DNA from: Diphasiastrum complanatum
Taxonomy: Eukaryota > Streptophyta > Lycopodiopsida > Lycopodiales > Lycopodiaceae
Assembly (NCBI GenBank): GCA_029204225.1
Contig: CM055095.1
Coordinates: 44,689,446-44,753,445 of the forward strand
Direction: 5' to 3'
DNA length: 64,000 nt
In this document: one piece after another, positions 23,750-35,399 of the stretch
How positions within the stretch are numbered: position 1 is the stretch's first letter
How the letters are laid out: every line of letters begins with the position of its first letter
Notes under the pieces: generated by a model
Seen by the model: only the letters and a program-made list of their open reading frames with translations
The model's database searches: none
Told to the model about the DNA's origin: nothing
Position numbers and translations under genes: made by a program

Positions 23750-25163
23750 TCAGGGTGAAGAAACAGGTGTCGCCAAAGTTAGCTCCAGGTGATTTTCCAT
23801 TTTTCTTCTGTGTCGATCTTGTCCAGATGTTCCTCCTTCCAGTGAACTAAGATTGCATCCGCTTGGCTGCGTTAAGTTTGGATTAATTTCTACTTCGAAT
23901 GCCAAGCCTGCATGATCGCGAGAATTGCTGTGCTTTTCGACCATGCCGCATACGCTAGAGCAAGGAGAAATTTGAGTCTGACCAGGTCGCCATAACCGGG
24001 CCGACATTGTTTCAGAGATAGCATCCGCCACCGCAACAGGAAAGGCCCCAAAGCTCAGATCATCAGACATTTGTGCAGTGTTTCCAGAAATGCCAATGGT
24101 AGATCCACCTGGATCACTATGCACTCTCATGCCATTCACCCACCTCCCACTCTTGAGACTGCTACATTTATTCAAAATTTCCAACACGTATGGCTCTGAA
24201 TCTCCGATATCCGATGAAGGAGTTCGACAGCCATCTGGTGCTTCACCTATTGTCGCCAGGCGCACATTCGAAGCTGCAAGTGAACCATTACCTCCGGAGC
24301 CAAAGGGGCTATGGTGAGACCACATCCCAGCCGCAGCACAGAAAGCAGAGGCTGGACAGTCGGGCAATCCGTCAGGTCTACATATAGTGTCCCAATCAGA
24401 TTTTACATTCGCTTTTGCTCGCGGAGAGCTGATGGGCGGGGTAACAGGCGCACTCGAAGAGCCGCCATGACCCATATGCAAGGGAGGCAATCCAGAACTG
24501 CTACTGGTACTGCCTGTTGCACCACCCACACCTCTAGCCACAGTGGAAAGCCCCTTCAGCCATGGAATCAAAGAAGTACCTTCTACTGATGCTCTGTAGG
24601 AAGTAGGACTTGCAGGAGCAGACGCACATATTTCCATTCTCTCCACAGGCTTGGCTCCCTGAACGCACAAAATTCCATTTAGAACAGTAGCGGGATTAAA
24701 CAGTAAAGGGCTGATTTTTCTATGAAATGTACAAAGTCAGCTCCAAGGAAGGATCTTTGTTGATATTTTATTAACCATGCACAGCACAGAACAGCAAAAG
24801 CGTTGATTGCATGAATGCATCCACAATAGAAAACAGAGCCACAGACAGGCCCAGAAAAGAGGGCATTGCTTCAAAGATCCATGTTGACATGTAACAAAGA
24901 GATAGATGCAGCACAGAGAGGCATGGCAGATTTGAGTGGGGTCTAACCTTTCTGTAGGTGGTGCCATCTTCCTCCACAGTCCACCCTGCCTCCGCACAAA
25001 GGGCCTTGAGAACCTCATTGTTATCACAATGCTTAGGCAGCTTGTAGTTGCCGTACTGGCGCAGTCCAGTGAATATCCTGGCAGCTATGGCACGCCGCCT
25101 GCGCTCCCTCTTCTTATTGTTCTCCCTTTCCTTCCAGGTAGGGAGCCTCGATCCAGAAGTCAT
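23750..25163 (-). CDS. BEH: BES1/BZR1-family brassinosteroid transcription factor, two exons
   Basis: Exon 1 is 25,163-24,948 (72 residues) and exon 2 is 24,658-23,750 (302 residues plus stop), joined in phase 0 across a 289-bp GT-AG intron; total 374 residues. Residues 9-72 ([20 protein letters not shown], then [21 protein letters not shown] and DGTTYRK) form the atypical bHLH-like DNA-binding domain. The intron sits exactly after TTYRK, the usual place. Exon 2 has Ser/Thr-rich GSK3/BIN2-type phosphorylation clusters ([10 protein letters not shown] near 143-152) and ends with the LxLxL EAR-type repression motif LELTL (363-367). The family acts in the nucleus downstream of brassinosteroid receptors on CACGTG and BRRE sites; that is family knowledge. 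The first ATG in frame is used, since the upstream in-frame sequence has only TTG. No damage is seen. Which paralogue it is cannot be settled. Confidence 0.95.
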
Positions 25164-25295
25164 TGCTCCTTGCCAATCCGGATCACTCGCAATCAGACGC
25201 AAAAGCTGCAATGCGCAAAGAGGATCTAAGGCCTGAGGTTTATCTTATCTGGACAGGAGCAACCCACCAAGCTTAGTTTCCGTTTTACAAAAACA

Positions 25296-25332
<37 letters not shown>

Positions 25333-25440
25333 CTGGAGTTCTCACGAGAGAAGAAAAAGGTCTTCGCTTCGGGTTTGGTGTCTTTATTTCTCAGGATCTG
25401 TCTGTGTCCGCGCGTGTGTCAGCGCTCGCTAATTTTGTCC
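25164..25440 (-). promoter_or_regulatory. 5' leader of the BES1/BZR1-type gene with a GA/CT run
   Basis: A pure (GA)n run at 25,298-25,326 (CT on the transcribed strand) lies about 135 bp upstream of the ATG. CT runs in leaders are common in plant genes. No TATA box was assigned. Confidence 0.5.
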
Positions 25441-27228
25441 AAACTATGAAGTTTACTGTTTGAAGGAGACAAAGAGAGGAGTGCTCGGAAACCTCTTTTA
25501 ATCTTTCCTAAAAAACTTTGCATTTTATAGAACACCTCATTTGTTTCAAGACTTTTACTTACAAAAAAAGGTCTATATATGCTTCTATAAAAAATCATCA
25601 CACATTTTATGATGCCGATTTTTGAGAAAACTTCTCCACTTTTATTCTTATAGTTTATTGATTTTCTAGAGCATTGAAACATAGGTTGCCTGAGGCGCCA
25701 TGGTGGAATCAAGGATTTTTGGACGCTCGCTCCATTTCTTAACTTATTCAAGACTCCCTTTACCAAGAAGCATTTCTTACATCCTATGTGGAACTCATCT
25801 TTTTAATTTTTAAGGGGGGGTGGTGGGAGGGGGTGTCGGCCTCCGAGCATTTTGCCCAAGAAGGGCAGGAGAGGAAGGATGCCCTTCCCCAGAGGCGTTC
25901 TTCCTCGGCTTGAAATCCGTTTTTGCATTTATTTATTTTTATGTAACTTTTTCTTAAACGCACCTTCCAGGCAAAAAGTGTGTAAATCAAGGCAAATTTT
26001 GCTACATGCACCTTCTGGCACTTGGAAGGTGCATGTAAAAAATAATTGTCACAAAAAGATTTGCCCCACATATTCGTTCTATGAGGCTCCACCATTTTTG
26101 GCCCTGGGTTGCTTTGCAAGAAGGACTTAGCATTCATTTACTAGTCATTTTCAAGTTTGATTTTTAATCCATAGAACATAAATAAATCTCTGTTATTTTC
26201 AAATTTTGTGAGTTGGACATGTGGCTTTTTTTGGCAGGAGGATTGGTTATTTTTTCCTGCGCATACTGGTTTCTCGTTTTTTGTTTTTATTTTATTACTA
26301 TTTTTGGATTCAATATTTACGTGGCTATTCAGGCCGTAAACATTATTGCGAGCTTTAGAATTGGGCGGGGATTTGGTGGTTTATGTCCGTCACGTTTCTG
26401 CTCTCTGCTCTGAGACGGATTTCAGTTTCTGATTCTTGTTGCTTGCGAAATGGCTGGATTCTGCCACGGTGCTTGCTGGAGATTGTACATTATGAACAGC
26501 TACAGTTTCTCAATCATTTTCATTGCTCTGTTTCAGGCTCCTTGCTTCAAATCGCATACACTCAATCCGGATTGCTGCAGCTACAATGGTGTACTTCAAT
26601 CTCGTGGCTTGAAATCGTGAACCTGAGGTCGGGTGGCTACGAATACCTAAAATTTTGGTTGATTCACATAATTGCTGATCTAATCGAAGTGAAGGTTTTC
26701 TGACAGGTCTTAGTCTTTCTAACAGGTGCAAGAGCTTTGTGCTTCTAAATTCGTTTTCAGAGATTTCACACTTTGTTTTTTGAAAGACAACTATGAACAA
26801 ATCCATGTTTCCATGGAAGTAATATTGAGCTGTTTATTGATGTTAGTCAATCATTGTTTATATGTAACAATAACCTTGTTGTTTGTTTTGTTCATTCATT
26901 TCAAACTCTGCTTCTGTGTCCCCTGCGCTGGTCCCTACCTCTTTCTAAAACTTAGAGCTTGGTATGTATTTTCTGGTCATTATTTCTTTAGAAAGAGAGA
27001 AACAGAGAGAGAGACCTGTCATGTTCCGTTGCAAGATTGATTGTAAAGATTGCCTTATGCAGATAGCCTGGGAAAGAGTTGAAAATCATAGTGAGAACCT
27101 CCATAACTACTGTCAAAAAGCTTAGTGATGTGTGTGTCATACAGGTTCAAAGATTGAGAGTGCACCGTTCTGAGTCTAGAGTAGCAAGCTTTGCTTGTAG
27201 CCCAGAGAGCCTAAGCCTATCGTTCATC
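25441..27228. other. Intergenic stretch with one perfect hairpin
   Basis: No gene is recognisable on either strand. At 26,003-26,037 there is a perfect inverted repeat with 13-bp arms (tacatgcaccttc and its complement) and a 9-base loop. A second gcaccttcc lies at 25,961, so this could be the core of an old foldback element. Confidence 0.45.
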
Positions 27229-27243
27229 CATAACGCCTTTCCG

Positions 27244-27329
27244 ACCCAACGGGGTTGGCTCAACTGGTTAGCTTGGCATCCAAAGTTTCTTTGGTCCCAG
27301 GTTCGAACCTCCCCTTGGAAACCAAGAAG
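27244..27329 (+). mobile_element. Very short tRNA-like SINE (86 bp) with 15-bp target duplications
   Basis: The insert contains a box A-like TTGGCTCAACTGGTTAGC (27,255-27,272) and a box B GGTTCGAACC (27,300-27,309), spaced as in tRNA genes for RNA polymerase III. It is flanked by perfect copies of cataacgcctttccg at 27,229-27,243 and 27,330-27,344. The insert ends in ggaaaccaagaag instead of a long A-tail. There is no complete cloverleaf and no 3' CCA, so it is not a working tRNA gene. It is either a minimal SINE or a retroposed tRNA-like RNA. Confidence 0.8.
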
Positions 27330-27604
27330 CATAACGCCTTTCCGGTACCCTTCTGTTTGAAATAGGGGCCTTTCAGATGTCCCTATGAAACCAGGCGGGC
27401 GCATCAAGCTCAGCTCGTGAGAAATATGATTTAAAGCATCGTTTCAAATTGAATGTCCCTCACTCTATTTACCGTGCGTATTAGGATTGCAAGCTATATG
27501 TATATCTTCCAGAAACCAAAAGAAAGTCAAATTACCTTACCTGGATTATACCCACCCATCTGGTAGTAAGGTCCAACATCATCTCACAAAAATGAACATT
27601 ATAT

Positions 27605-28010
27605 CCTGAAATCGTAAGCTAAGCAAATTGGTGAGATTAGATATGTTGAAATTTGACACATTTGAATTTCTTAATAATAAAGATTGCAGGTCCATACATA
27701 CATGCAAATAGGAAATCAAAACGAGCGTACCTTTGAGCGGGGACGACGTGCTTCGAATCATTCAACGTCCGATCAAAGAGCGAGCTAGCTTTCTAGAGAT
27801 TATAATTTTCTCACCTTCCAAAATATCGTTCTCTTAATTTTATGAAATGTTTCTAGTTATCTTGCAGGTCTACAATCAGCTCCTTGTTGAGAAGGATGAT
27901 CCCTCCTAAAATTGGTAAGCTAAGCAAATGCGAAACCAAAAATCAGTGTACCTTTGAGCCTGAACGACATGCTTTGATTCATTCGCCTTCCGATCAGAGA
28001 GACAGAGAGA
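27605..28010. repeat. Pair of imperfect direct repeats
   Basis: The blocks gtaagctaagcaaa, gtacctttgagc and gattcattc-ccgatca occur in the same order at about 27,613-27,780 and 27,914-28,000, with gaps of different length between them. The copies are diverged and of unknown origin. Confidence 0.5.
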
Positions 28011-28429
28011 GAATGTATGTTGTTTTGGAGAAAAGATGAATCCTACATTTTCATTGGGCCACGTGTGCCCTAAAACATCAATGACAAGCAGTTGAAGGGC
28101 ATAGTTGAAGGGCGACGGGCTGTTTTTTGGAACTTTCCAAAAAAGAGGCTGAAATTTCTTAGAGAGATAAAGATCTAGAAGTTTCATTTCGTAGAGAGAA
28201 GGAGATATATATGCATGGAGAGAGAAAGAGAGAGAGAGAGCGCTGAAACACAAGCATGATCCAGAGTGATGGAGAGATTTTTTTCAAAAAAATTAGTGTT
28301 TTTTTTGGGGTTACACTTTTTTTAGGATTTTAGATTGAGAAATAGCCATAATGTGAGGTGTCAAGAATTCGATATGCAACATCAAGCATTCACCATAAGC
28401 AATTACCACAAGAAGGCGGAAGAAGAACA

Positions 28430-29348
28430 CGCACTCATCGTATTGATGTTGATCAGTATAATTGTCTTCATAATAATAGTCATCAAATTGATGTTGATCA
28501 GCATAATTTCCTGTTTGCCATTTGTCTTTTCTTTGTTCCATCTCCTTCTGTTTCTTGAAGCATTCACGCTCCCAGTGACCAGGTTTGTTGCAGTACCTAC
28601 AATTTTCAGGTTTATTTTATCTTGAATAGCCGCGTCCTTGACCTCGGTCTTGATTCCAATTACCTCAATTCGGACTATCATTGACTTGCTCATGAAATTG
28701 TTGAAATGATCCTCGGCTTGAGTTTCCTCCTCTCGATTGATACTTTCCACGGCCAAATCTTCCACCTCGTCTTCTAACTGCAAGAGCTTGATCATAGCTC
28801 CTGTTACGATAATTCAAGTTCTCTTGACATTGCTCTTCTTGCAAAAGCAATCCACCTAGTTCTTCATAGGTTGGAAGATTTTCTCTTGTGGCTATACTCG
28901 TCACAAACATCTGATGTGACTCACTCAGACTATTCAATGTCAATTGCATGATCTCACGATCTTGTACTCGCTCTCCAACTGCTGCTAATTGATCATGGAT
29001 CTCTTTGATCTTCAGTATGTGATCGGCAATAGTTGCACCATCATCCATCCGCAATGTATGCAACTTTGTCTTTAAAAATAGTATTCGAGATGTATTTGTC
29101 GTTTCAAACAATGCCTTCAATGTATCCCACGCTTCTTTTGGTCATTCTGAATCGGAAATATAGGAAATAATTGCATCTCTAATTGATAAGTTGATGACAT
29201 TTTGGGCTTTCCGTCTTCTCCTATCAAATGCCCGCTGATCTTCTTCAATCACGGGCCTTGTCTCTTCACCTATCACGATCTCCCATAGCTCCTTTTCCAT
29301 CAAAATGTTCTTCAAATTTGAATTTCCAAACTGCATAGTTGCCGGCAC
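28430..29348 (-). pseudogene. Copia Gag (UBN2 type) with CCHC knuckle
   Basis: The frame reads LMEKELWEIV, then AWDTLKALFETTNTSRIL, KLHTLRMDDGATIADHILKI, a Gly/Arg-rich linker, and the knuckle CRYCNKPGHWEREC near 28,590. One stop separates the N-terminal part (29,142-29,348) from the rest, and another precedes the knuckle. A Gag like this packages element RNA; the copy is dead. Confidence 0.85.
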
Positions 29349-30155
29349 CTTTCAATTTGCTTGACTCACTAAGAACACTCTCGCTTAGAGTCTGGATCAC
29401 AAAATTTATTCACACCACAGAACTGTAAATTTTTGGTTGTACACCTGATATCAGTACGACGCGCGGGTGCATGATTGCTCGGGATTCTCTTTACCTCTGG
29501 CGCGTCGATCCGATATTGGTACGGATATGCTATATTTGTATGACGCGCGGATGTACGACTGCTCAAGATTTTTTCTACCTCTTGCGCGTCGATCCAATAT
29601 TGGTACGGAAAAGATTAAAAATAGAGAGAATATAAGAACTTTCTGAGGGAATATTCTAGATTCCCCACTTCGGCACGGCGGCTACGCCGCCTCCTCTTTG
29701 CAAAGATTTTGAAATGTGTGATCATTCAAAAGACAGAGATTAGTAATGTGAAAAGTATAAAGCCTTCTAACTCTGAATGGTAGTACTAGACACTGTCTAG
29801 TGTGATTTGCGATACTCCAAACAGACAAATGAGAGATTTCTTAGCAAACCTCTCACACAAATAGCACTTTCCACAATAACTAGGAAGCATTGTAAAAATC
29901 TCTCCCACTCAACAGATTTTCAATCTGTCTGATGCTGCCCTGGTCTTTCTGATGCCTCCGGGACTGTGCTTTCATTTCCCACTAATGATTCTGAGCTCCA
30001 ACCCTACAAAATACACCAAAGAAGAATTTCTTCCAGCCGTTTTTGTCTCTCCAAGCTTTCACCTCCCGTGAAGGACTTTCTCACTTCGTTGTGGAGCTTG
30101 TGACAAGCTGTATCCACTGATCAGGCATGCATGACTATCGCTGGCTCTGATACCA

Positions 30156-30417
30156 TGTCAAGAATTCGATAGGCAACATCAAGCATTCACCATAAGCAAT
30201 CACCACAAGAAGGCGGAAGAAGAACACGCACTGTCACTCTATCACACTAACTCATACAGAATGTAAAATGTACAAATAAATCCTGAACCCTGATAGAGAG
30301 AGAAAACCTACGAGTAGACTAATAGACTAGCCTACGGCTATTGACAACTGGTCACAACTGTCAACATTAATGTGCATCGTAAACAGTAACAATGAAGTTT
30401 ATCATTGATTTCTAACA
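30156..30417 (-). repeat. 5' LTR of the deleted copia element
   Basis: It starts TGTTAGAAATCAATG at 30,417 on the minus strand and ends CTTGACA at 30,156 next to the primer binding site. Its terminal 77 bp are repeated at 28,359-28,435 with a few differences. Confidence 0.85.
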
Positions 30418-30428
30418 TGAGGTGTTGG

Positions 30429-30429
<1 letters not shown>

Positions 30430-30512
<83 letters not shown>
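30430..30512. repeat. (GA)n microsatellite, about 83 bp
   Basis: An uninterrupted GA run starts a few bases beyond the TGAGG target duplication of the copia element, followed by a short (TATG)n tail. Open frames across it are artefacts. Confidence 0.95.
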
Positions 30513-30514
<2 letters not shown>

Positions 30515-31487
30515 TGTATGTATGTATATTGCTAGTTTAAATATGCTAAATGAAATAGGAAGGATTTGCTTATGCAAATGATAATAGCTTTAGCTTTTTG
30601 CTCATGCAATGTAAATTACATGACTTCATACTAATTTTGAGATGGCATCAATGCATGTTACCTTAGCCCTCAACTAATGTTTCAGCCTTAAAAATTAGGA
30701 CCACTATCGCATAAGATCCGTTAACATTGAATTTTTATCAAATTCCATTGACCAACCTCAACACATCGTATTGCCCTTGCAAGGCAAGGCAAACACTTGA
30801 TTTGATTAGGCTCACAAGTGACTCACATTGTTTTTTTGGGTCTAATATAGGACTTGTATTTTAGATGGTCTGCAACCTGGTGTTGGTAAGAAATTGCATA
30901 GTATTAAAATGGAACTAACACATTTTTCCGAAACCCAACTTGCCAAAAAATGCAAAGGAATGTTAGCTTTCCAAAAAATGACACTTGTTTTTTATATAAT
31001 ATGCTCAACAAAGTTACTTGGTTTTAAACCTCAGGTGCTCTAGTACACAGGGGTAGGATTGACTAGTTTGAATCAAATAATATGAAATCATAGAAAACTT
31101 TAACATTGTTATGAATGCATGCAAATAAAGTTGGCAAGGTTGGAGGAAAAGGAAGTGCTATAAGAAACAATAGAATCTAGAAAAAAAAGAAAGCATTACA
31201 AACATTTAAGTTCTTATACAACTACTCTAAGTTATATAGCCAAGGTAAGTTTATGGCTTGCTCCAACTAAAGCCCTTTGTGTTTAAGGATACATAATTCA
31301 CAAGCAAAATTTAATTTTGGGTTATAAGATTTAGAAGTCAACACAATCTTTAAAAGTAAACATCCATTAAATCAGTTTTAACATTTTAATAAAAAAAACA
31401 AGGACATTGTGGCAAGCCACAGGGCCATACCTTTGCAAGATGTAGCAAATTGGATTTTATTTTTGGGAAAACAAATAGTGTTTATTT
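30513..31487. other. Unassigned AT-rich spacer
   Basis: No gene, LTR or fold was recognised here. Confidence 0.4.
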
Positions 31488-32030
31488 TTAAGCACATATA
31501 TAATATATTGGTGAATGATCTGACCAGTAAGCGTACGTAGATTCAGATAAATTTTCTGAATTCTGGATGTTTGTGTCCAAACATGATCTAATTGTGTGCC
31601 ATATATAGTAGTCAAGTTTTTGGAAATTTTTATTTATGTTTAATGCATTAATATTTAAGTCACCGATTATAATAATTGGTGCGGCTTTGGGAATGTTGTT
31701 AAGTATTATGTTTAGTTGTTCAATAAACATGGAAATAATAGAATTTGGTTGTCTGTATATTGCAATTATATGTAGGTTGTCAATTTTGTATGTAAATGTA
31801 GCATGAATAATTTCGGTGTGTCGTGTGTTATATAATTGGACATGGTCAACGTGTTGAGTTTCATGATATAATATTGTTGATCCTGTAAAGGCATAATTGT
31901 CAATGGCTTTGAAGGTTGTTGGAAAATGATCACGAGTTTGTGTTTCTTGTAAACATAATATGTGTGATGTCATTAGATTATAATCATTTTCAATATTATG
32001 TTTGTATTTAGATAACACATGATTTCCCAC
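31488..32030 (-). pseudogene. Endonuclease/exonuclease/phosphatase-fold (EEP) domain, transposon-derived
   Basis: The frame of 180 codons reads MTSHILCLQETQTRD (catalytic Glu in the QE motif), IIIIGDLNINALN (Asp/Asn motif) and YWSDHSPIYY (the terminal DH motif), which are the three hallmark blocks of EEP nucleases. It starts beyond any recognisable ATG context and the N-terminal strand is missing. No reverse transcriptase follows, which argues against a LINE. EEP domains of this style are known fused downstream of helicase in Helentron-type rolling-circle elements. The source is therefore inferred, not shown. A second, more diverged copy is at 49,875-50,515. Confidence 0.7.
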
Positions 32031-32299
32031 TACAAACTCCCAGATTCAGAAAGTCCGCACGTGTCAACGTCATCAGGCAAAGATCTTTCCGTGATTAAAG
32101 ATAGACCTCTCCTATTGAAGATCCTAGCTTGTCTATTTCAGACGACGAATCCGAAGAAGATGATGTTGCAGTCTAGCAACTACAGCATGAAAAAGCCAAT
32201 TTCTCAGTAATCCAAGAGAAGAGCATTGGCAAGCCACAAAGCGGGTAATAAGGTACTTGAAAGAAACAGCTAGCTTGGGGCTCACGTATAACGATAATC

Positions 32300-32690
32300 A
32301 GAGGTGTTTGTTTCTCAGCAGGAACGCTGGATTTCACAATTAAAGCAAACACATAGCCATACAATACCACTTTGTCAGAGACCTGCTGCAGGAGATGGTG
32401 ATGTGGTAGCAACTGGAACTAGATGTGGGAATCTTTTCAAGTTGGAATCTAATCCATGTGTGGTCAAGAGGAGCTTGGATCATATCAAGGAGGAGAAGGC
32501 AATTGGAGTATCTCAACCTATGTTTCATGATGGTAAGGCTCATGAAGATGGTGCTATGGCAAAAGCACTTGGAGAGTTATTGCCAAGGTGTTCTACTTCA
32601 CATCAATTTTTTTATCTTGTTCATGTGGATGATCTTGTTTCATCAAGTAGAAACAAAGATGGTGTTTTTTCATGTGACTTTTGGAAGAAG
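32300..32690 (+). pseudogene. Copia GAG-pre-integrase fragment
   Basis: Reads ATGTRCGNLFKLESNPCVVK and HIKEEKAIGVSQPMFHDGKA, similar to the block at 17,350-17,550, and then VHVDDLVSSSRNKDGVFSCD from the integrase core. Internal deletions have removed the zinc-binding CxxC residues. Confidence 0.6.
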
Positions 32691-32879
32691 GAATGACGAT
32701 TCGAAAGTTTGAAGTTTATGAACGAACTATTGAGCGCAACGGAATGAGCCTTCTTGACTACGCCTATCAATAATTGAACAAAGCTATAATGACAGAAGTC
32801 ACGTTCAATCTTTTAGCAACTAACTTTGAAATCATTAGTACTAAAGTGGTTTCATAGCTAAACAATTTTAGAGTGCGAA

Positions 32880-33589
32880 GTGATGTATATAATATTGCAG
32901 CGTTGGAGTATTCAACAAAACAAATGAAACAATAAGAGATTTATTAGCTACAAATGATTACAGAGAATCATACAATCAAATATGATACTGAACATAGTAA
33001 GAAAATAGATTGATTCAGTAAGTAGCATGTATAAATTAGATGATGAGAGCACAAATCAATAGCGAATGAAAACCACGTACTCTAAACTATCTCTGAGTAA
33101 CTAAAAACTTGTCTAATGCACTTCCGCTGATAAGTAGTTAGCGCTAATAGCAATATTCAAATAGAGCCCTGAAAAAGAAACTTTCTAGAGACTTTAGAAG
33201 TCTTTAACGATTAGCTATTTATACTAAAGCAAGTTAAGTTAATCCAATAGAATAGCTAATCAGGTCGTAGATCGCAATTGGCAATTAGCCGTAATGCGTT
33301 GTCATCCATCCAGTTAGGACTTCCCAAAAATTACTTACAAAGCAGTTAAGGCAAGTCTTTAGCTTCATATGAAGCGAAACAATAACTATCATCCTTCGAC
33401 ATGTTCGACTCCTTTGACTTTTGTCGGAGTCATCCGATATATCGGAGCCACTCGTTGAGCGATTCCTAAGTATTTTTGCAGACTGTGTAGAAAAACAAAT
33501 GAAATTGCAAAGTTGGATAATAAAATGGATGAAGATTAAAGATCGATTATTCAGATAAATCACTCCGATAGTAGAATAATCCAACACTC
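32880..33589 (-). mobile_element. Copia 3' LTR (approximate left limit)
   Basis: On the minus strand a polypurine tract near 33,590-33,600 precedes TGTTGGATTATTCTAC, the LTR start. The body shares gagcacaaatcaatagcg with the LTR at 14,326-15,325. The left limit is estimated. Confidence 0.55.
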
Positions 33590-33599
33590 CCCCTTAATC

Positions 33600-35390
33600 T
33601 GAATCAATGAATGCTTTGACCTTTTTTGTGTGCATCCAAGCTTAGCACCTTAGTAAAAATATCCGATGTCATATCTTGTGTTTAATATTACTGCAAGTTT
33701 ACCTCTTTGTCGAGAACTTTGCTTCTGACATAGTGATACTTAATTTCAATGTGCTTACTCCTTAAATGAAATCTAGGGTTGGCTGATAAAGCAATAGCAA
33801 TTTTATTATCACAAAATAAAGTTGTCGGAGCATATTGTTTCAGACAAACATTTGAAAGTAAGTTTTTCAACTATATGGCTTCCTTTGCAGCTTGAGAGGC
33901 TGTGATATACTCTGATTCAATAGAAGATGGAGCAATCAAAGTTTGCTCCTGCCCAACTTGCAATTGAATAACCACTGAAAGTATTGAGTTTGTTGTTGTC
34001 GACTGCTCCATAACAAATGCATAAGTCCATAGTAGCTCGAATGTATCTCACAACTCTGATAAGAGCCTTCCAATGTATAACATCAAGATTAATCATAAAC
34101 TGACTTAAGGAACTGCAAAAGCTATGTATGGTCTGATATAGATCATCACGTATATAAGAGGTCCTATTATCAAATGATAAGGATACTCACACATTTGCTC
34201 TTTCTCTTCGATCGTTTGAGGACATTTGTCCTTCGACAATGTGAGTCCTAGGTCCATCGGTGAGTGAGCTAATTTTGAATTAATCAGATTATATCTGATT
34301 AACATATAATGTATTTTTGCTGAGTAATGTAGATTAACTTTTGTTTTTTGTCTCTTTGGATTTGAATACTTAGATAGTAATGAGTTTTGCCCAGATCAGT
34401 CATGTCAAATTCTGATGATAGCATTGATTTAGCTTCTTTTATTAGATCAATACTGTTGTTGAAAAGCAGTGTGTCGTCCACATATAAAGTGATAATAATA
34501 AAAGAATGCTGCACCGACTTGAAGTAAACATTAGAATCTGAAGTGCTTGGTTTATAGCCGTGATCAATAAGAAAAGTGTTGATCTTTTGAAACCATACTC
34601 GAGCAGATTGCTTCAAGCCATTAAGTGTTTTGTGGAGTTTACATACATGATTATGTTTGCCTACAATATTATAACCTTCGGAATGCATCATATAAATATC
34701 TTCTTTGATAACTCCATTAAGATATGTTGTTTGTACATCCATTTGATGTATCTCTAAATCTTGAGCACAAGCAAATGACAATAGAAGTCTGATTGAAGAA
34801 TGCTTAACTACTGGGCTGAAAGTCTCAATGTAGTCAACATTATGTACTTGAGAAAATCCTTGTATTTGATTTTGAATATCCATTTGCAATTAACTACATT
34901 TCTGTTGACAGACAATTTGACAATGGTTCAAGTCTGGTTCTTGATAAGAGATGAATACTCTTTATTCATAGCTTCCTTCCAAAGATCGGAATCAGGCTGA
35001 CTGAGTGCCTCTTCGACAAAAGTCGGCTCGTGAACAAGGCAGGATGCAGACTCGTCGATATACCTTATAGGTAGTCTGCATTCTCTTGTCGATCTTTTGG
35101 GTAATGAGTGAAGTTGATTCTTAACCAAGCAAGCATCTTTTCCAAAATCAATTTGGAAACCATCATCTAGCATTTTGCCAACACTAAGGAGATTCATAGT
35201 GAGATTAGGCACAAAAAGTACTTCATAAAGTGTCATAGTGGATTCAACACCAATTGGTACACTACCAATTTCTTCTATCTTACATTCACCATCAATAGAA
35301 ATGAAAACAAACTTTTTAGAACTATTGTAAGGTGCAAGATGAGTGAAAGATTTTCTTGAACTAGTCATATGAGAACTAGATCTGTTGGGG
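33600..35390 (-). pseudogene. Copia pol remnant on the minus strand
   Basis: From right to left: protease-region block (SSSHMTSSRKSFTHLAPYN, then VLFVPNLTMNLLSVGKMLDD), a large deletion, RT start (LWKEAMNKEYSSLIKNQT), RT core (IHQMDVQTTYLNGVIKEDIY, LYVDDTLLFNNS near 34,480), and RNase H (NKIAIALSANPRFHLRSKHI). Integrase is missing. Frameshifts and stops are frequent. It is the same family as the copies at 6140-6460 and 15,326-16,190. Confidence 0.85.
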
Positions 35391-35399
35391 ATATGGTAT

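Larger units (their letters stand above)
28359..30417 (-). mobile_element. Internally deleted copia element with TGAGG target duplication
   Basis: The 5' LTR is 30,156-30,417 and the primer binding site TGGTATCAGAGCC is at 30,155-30,143 on the minus strand. The Gag frame follows, then a deletion joins Gag directly to the last 77 bp of the 3' LTR (28,359-28,435). Both outer ends are TG/CA. The 5-bp direct repeat tgagg flanks the copy at 28,354-28,358 and 30,418-30,422. Pol is wholly missing, so the copy cannot move by itself. Confidence 0.9.

Noticed and set aside
27244..27329. Functional tRNA gene
   Set aside because: The A and B boxes are there, but no complete acceptor and anticodon stems form, and perfect target duplications show retroposition.
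30338..30577. Open frame of repeated Ser-Leu on the minus strand
   Set aside because: It is the translation of the (GA)n microsatellite.
31488..32030. LINE endonuclease as the source of the EEP domain
   Set aside because: No LINE reverse transcriptase, knuckle or A-tail is found nearby; the domain style resembles rolling-circle elements, so the origin is left open.
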